Part shown: positions 63,383-64,000 of the stretch, piece after piece
How the letters are laid out: the number at the start of each line of letters is the position of its first letter
Position numbering within the stretch: the stretch's first letter is position 1
Assembly (NCBI GenBank): GCA_965119665.1
Contig: OZ221974.1
Location: 1,364,001-1,428,000 of the forward strand
Length of the DNA stretch: 64,000 nucleotides
Source: Dialister sp900541485
Lineage (GTDB): Bacteria > Bacillota > Negativicutes > Veillonellales > Dialisteraceae
Reading direction: 5' to 3'
Program-made: the position numbers and the translations under genes
The notes under the pieces: model-generated
What the model saw: the letters and a program-made list of their open reading frames with translations, nothing else
What the model was told of the DNA's origin: nothing
The model's database searches: none

Positions 63383-64000
63383 TAACCTTAACAGAGAGAG
63401 AAATTCAATTACCGGCGGAGGTGACCTTTACTCCATCCCTGGGCTCTATATTTCAAGGAGCATTGATAGAACATATGAGTAAAGATTGGGCAGAAAAAAT
63501 GCATGAAACCGGTGTCAGACCGTATGCCCAGTATCTCCATAAGAAAGAAGAAAAAATCTTTTGGCGTATAGCGACATTGAATGATGAAAGTTTTGAAAAT
63601 ATTGTCTGTCCCATTATGGATAAAAATAAACTTTGGCTGAAACAAAAAGGTTGTGAGATTGGTCTGGAAACGCTTAATGTGATAAAAGAAACATCTTTTT
63701 CGTCGCTGGAAGAAAAGTTTTGGGCAGGAACAGACCGGATTCATCACATAGACGTGAACTTCCTGACAACCACATCCTTTAAGAAAAACGGGACCTATTG
63801 TCTCTTCCCGGAAACGATTCTCATTTTTAATACGCTTCTTCGTAAGTGGAATACTTATTCAGATAGCATGATTTTAGGAGAAAGCCATTTAGAAAACAAA
63901 TTATCCGATGGAATGAATATTACCGGATATCGTCTTCAATCCCGTCCGTTTTCTCTGGAAGGACGTCGTATCTACGGCTTTTCCGGGAATCTGAGAACTG
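63379..64000 (+). CDS. cas6: CRISPR pre-crRNA endonuclease Cas6 (partial, runs off the window)
   Basis: ATG 63379 overlaps the csm5 TGA. The 207 codons visible start MITLTEREIQLPAEVTF and include TPSLGSIFQGALIEHM, WRIATLNDESFENIV and VNFLTTTSFKKNGTYCLFPE, the last matching the C-terminal half of type III Cas6 proteins (F-x-T-P/T-T-x-F-x-x-x-G). The end RIYGFSGNLRT suggests the final glycine-rich part is just before the cut. It processes the long CRISPR transcript into crRNAs. The C-terminal part, any csm6 effector and the array should lie just outside. Confidence 0.85.
   Translation, partial: MITLTEREIQLPAEVTFTPSLGSIFQGALIEHMSKDWAEKMHETGVRPYAQYLHKKEEKIFWRIATLNDESFENIVCPIMDKNKLWLKQKGCEIGLETLNVIKETSFSSLEEKFWAGTDRIHHIDVNFLTTTSFKKNGTYCLFPETILIFNTLLRKWNTYSDSMILGESHLENKLSDGMNITGYRLQSRPFSLEGRRIYGFSGNLRT

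Noticed and set aside
57400..64000. CRISPR repeat array next to the csm genes
   Set aside because: I looked for regularly spaced direct repeats of about 30-37 bp around the operon and found none. The array may lie beyond base 64000.

Overview
The window looks like a chromosomal segment of a diderm Firmicute (class Negativicutes). The 16S rRNA resembles Dialister as I remember it, which I could not check. Consistent traits are an AMIN-domain amidase, a FapR-controlled fatty acid cluster, T-box and leader-type regulation, meso-diaminopimelate dehydrogenase and a GerMN lipoprotein. Most genes are ordinary housekeeping genes in tight operons with overlapping stops and starts, AGGAG-type ribosome binding sites and clear intrinsic terminators.

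Layout: (1) 1-4.9 kb: smpB tail, a GerMN lipoprotein plus AMIN/Amidase_3 pair on the minus strand, then a three-gene envelope set (polysaccharide deacetylase lipoprotein, phosphodiester glycosidase-like protein, unknown anchored protein). (2) 4.9-7.4 kb: pyrF-pyrE and an FMN-dependent NMO/FabK-family oxidoreductase. (3) 7.7-15 kb: fapR-plsX-fabH-fabD-fabG-acpP-fabF-rnc-thioesterase. (4) 15-16.4 kb: cobalamin adenosyltransferase and a VTT-domain membrane protein. (5) 16.6-21.1 kb, minus strand: an amino-acid ABC transporter operon followed by a MalY/PatB C-S lyase. It is preceded by a previously unannotated 29-residue leader peptide with six cysteines and a terminator, which reads as a cysteine-responsive attenuator. 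(6) 21.2-29.2 kb: nitroreductase, dusB, then purE-C-M-N-H-D behind a structured leader, without purF. (7) 29.3-34.4 kb: a small secreted protein of unknown function, T-box-controlled valS, folC. (8) 34.5-37 kb: rubrerythrin and a DUF47-Pit phosphate transporter pair preceded by TTTACA direct repeats like a Pho box. (9) 37-45.7 kb: ylqF-rnhB-csoR-like-cysG(N)-hemA-hemC-cobA/hemD-hemB-hemL, a route from glutamyl-tRNA to uroporphyrinogen III and towards siroheme/cobalamin. (10) 45.8-50.6 kb: rpsT with a long acidic/alanine tail, acpS-nnr-MBL hydrolase-DUF1653, ddh, tRNA-Ser(GCT). (11) 50.9-57.4 kb: secreted M48 protease, then a full rRNA operon (16S-23S-5S) with two promoters and no spacer tRNA. 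(12) 57.6-64 kb: type III-A CRISPR-Cas operon csm1(cas10)-csm2-csm3-csm4-csm5-cas6, cut by the window end. No CRISPR array is inside the window.

The most interesting observation is the cysteine-rich leader peptide. Its strong promoter, ribosome binding site, clustered Cys codons, alternative hairpins and terminator form a complete attenuation device in front of a transporter whose substrate is otherwise unknown. Other points worth a look are the purE leader RNA, the Pho-box candidate, the copper-sensor-like regulator inside the tetrapyrrole operon, the S20 tail, and the type III-A locus directly behind rRNA genes.
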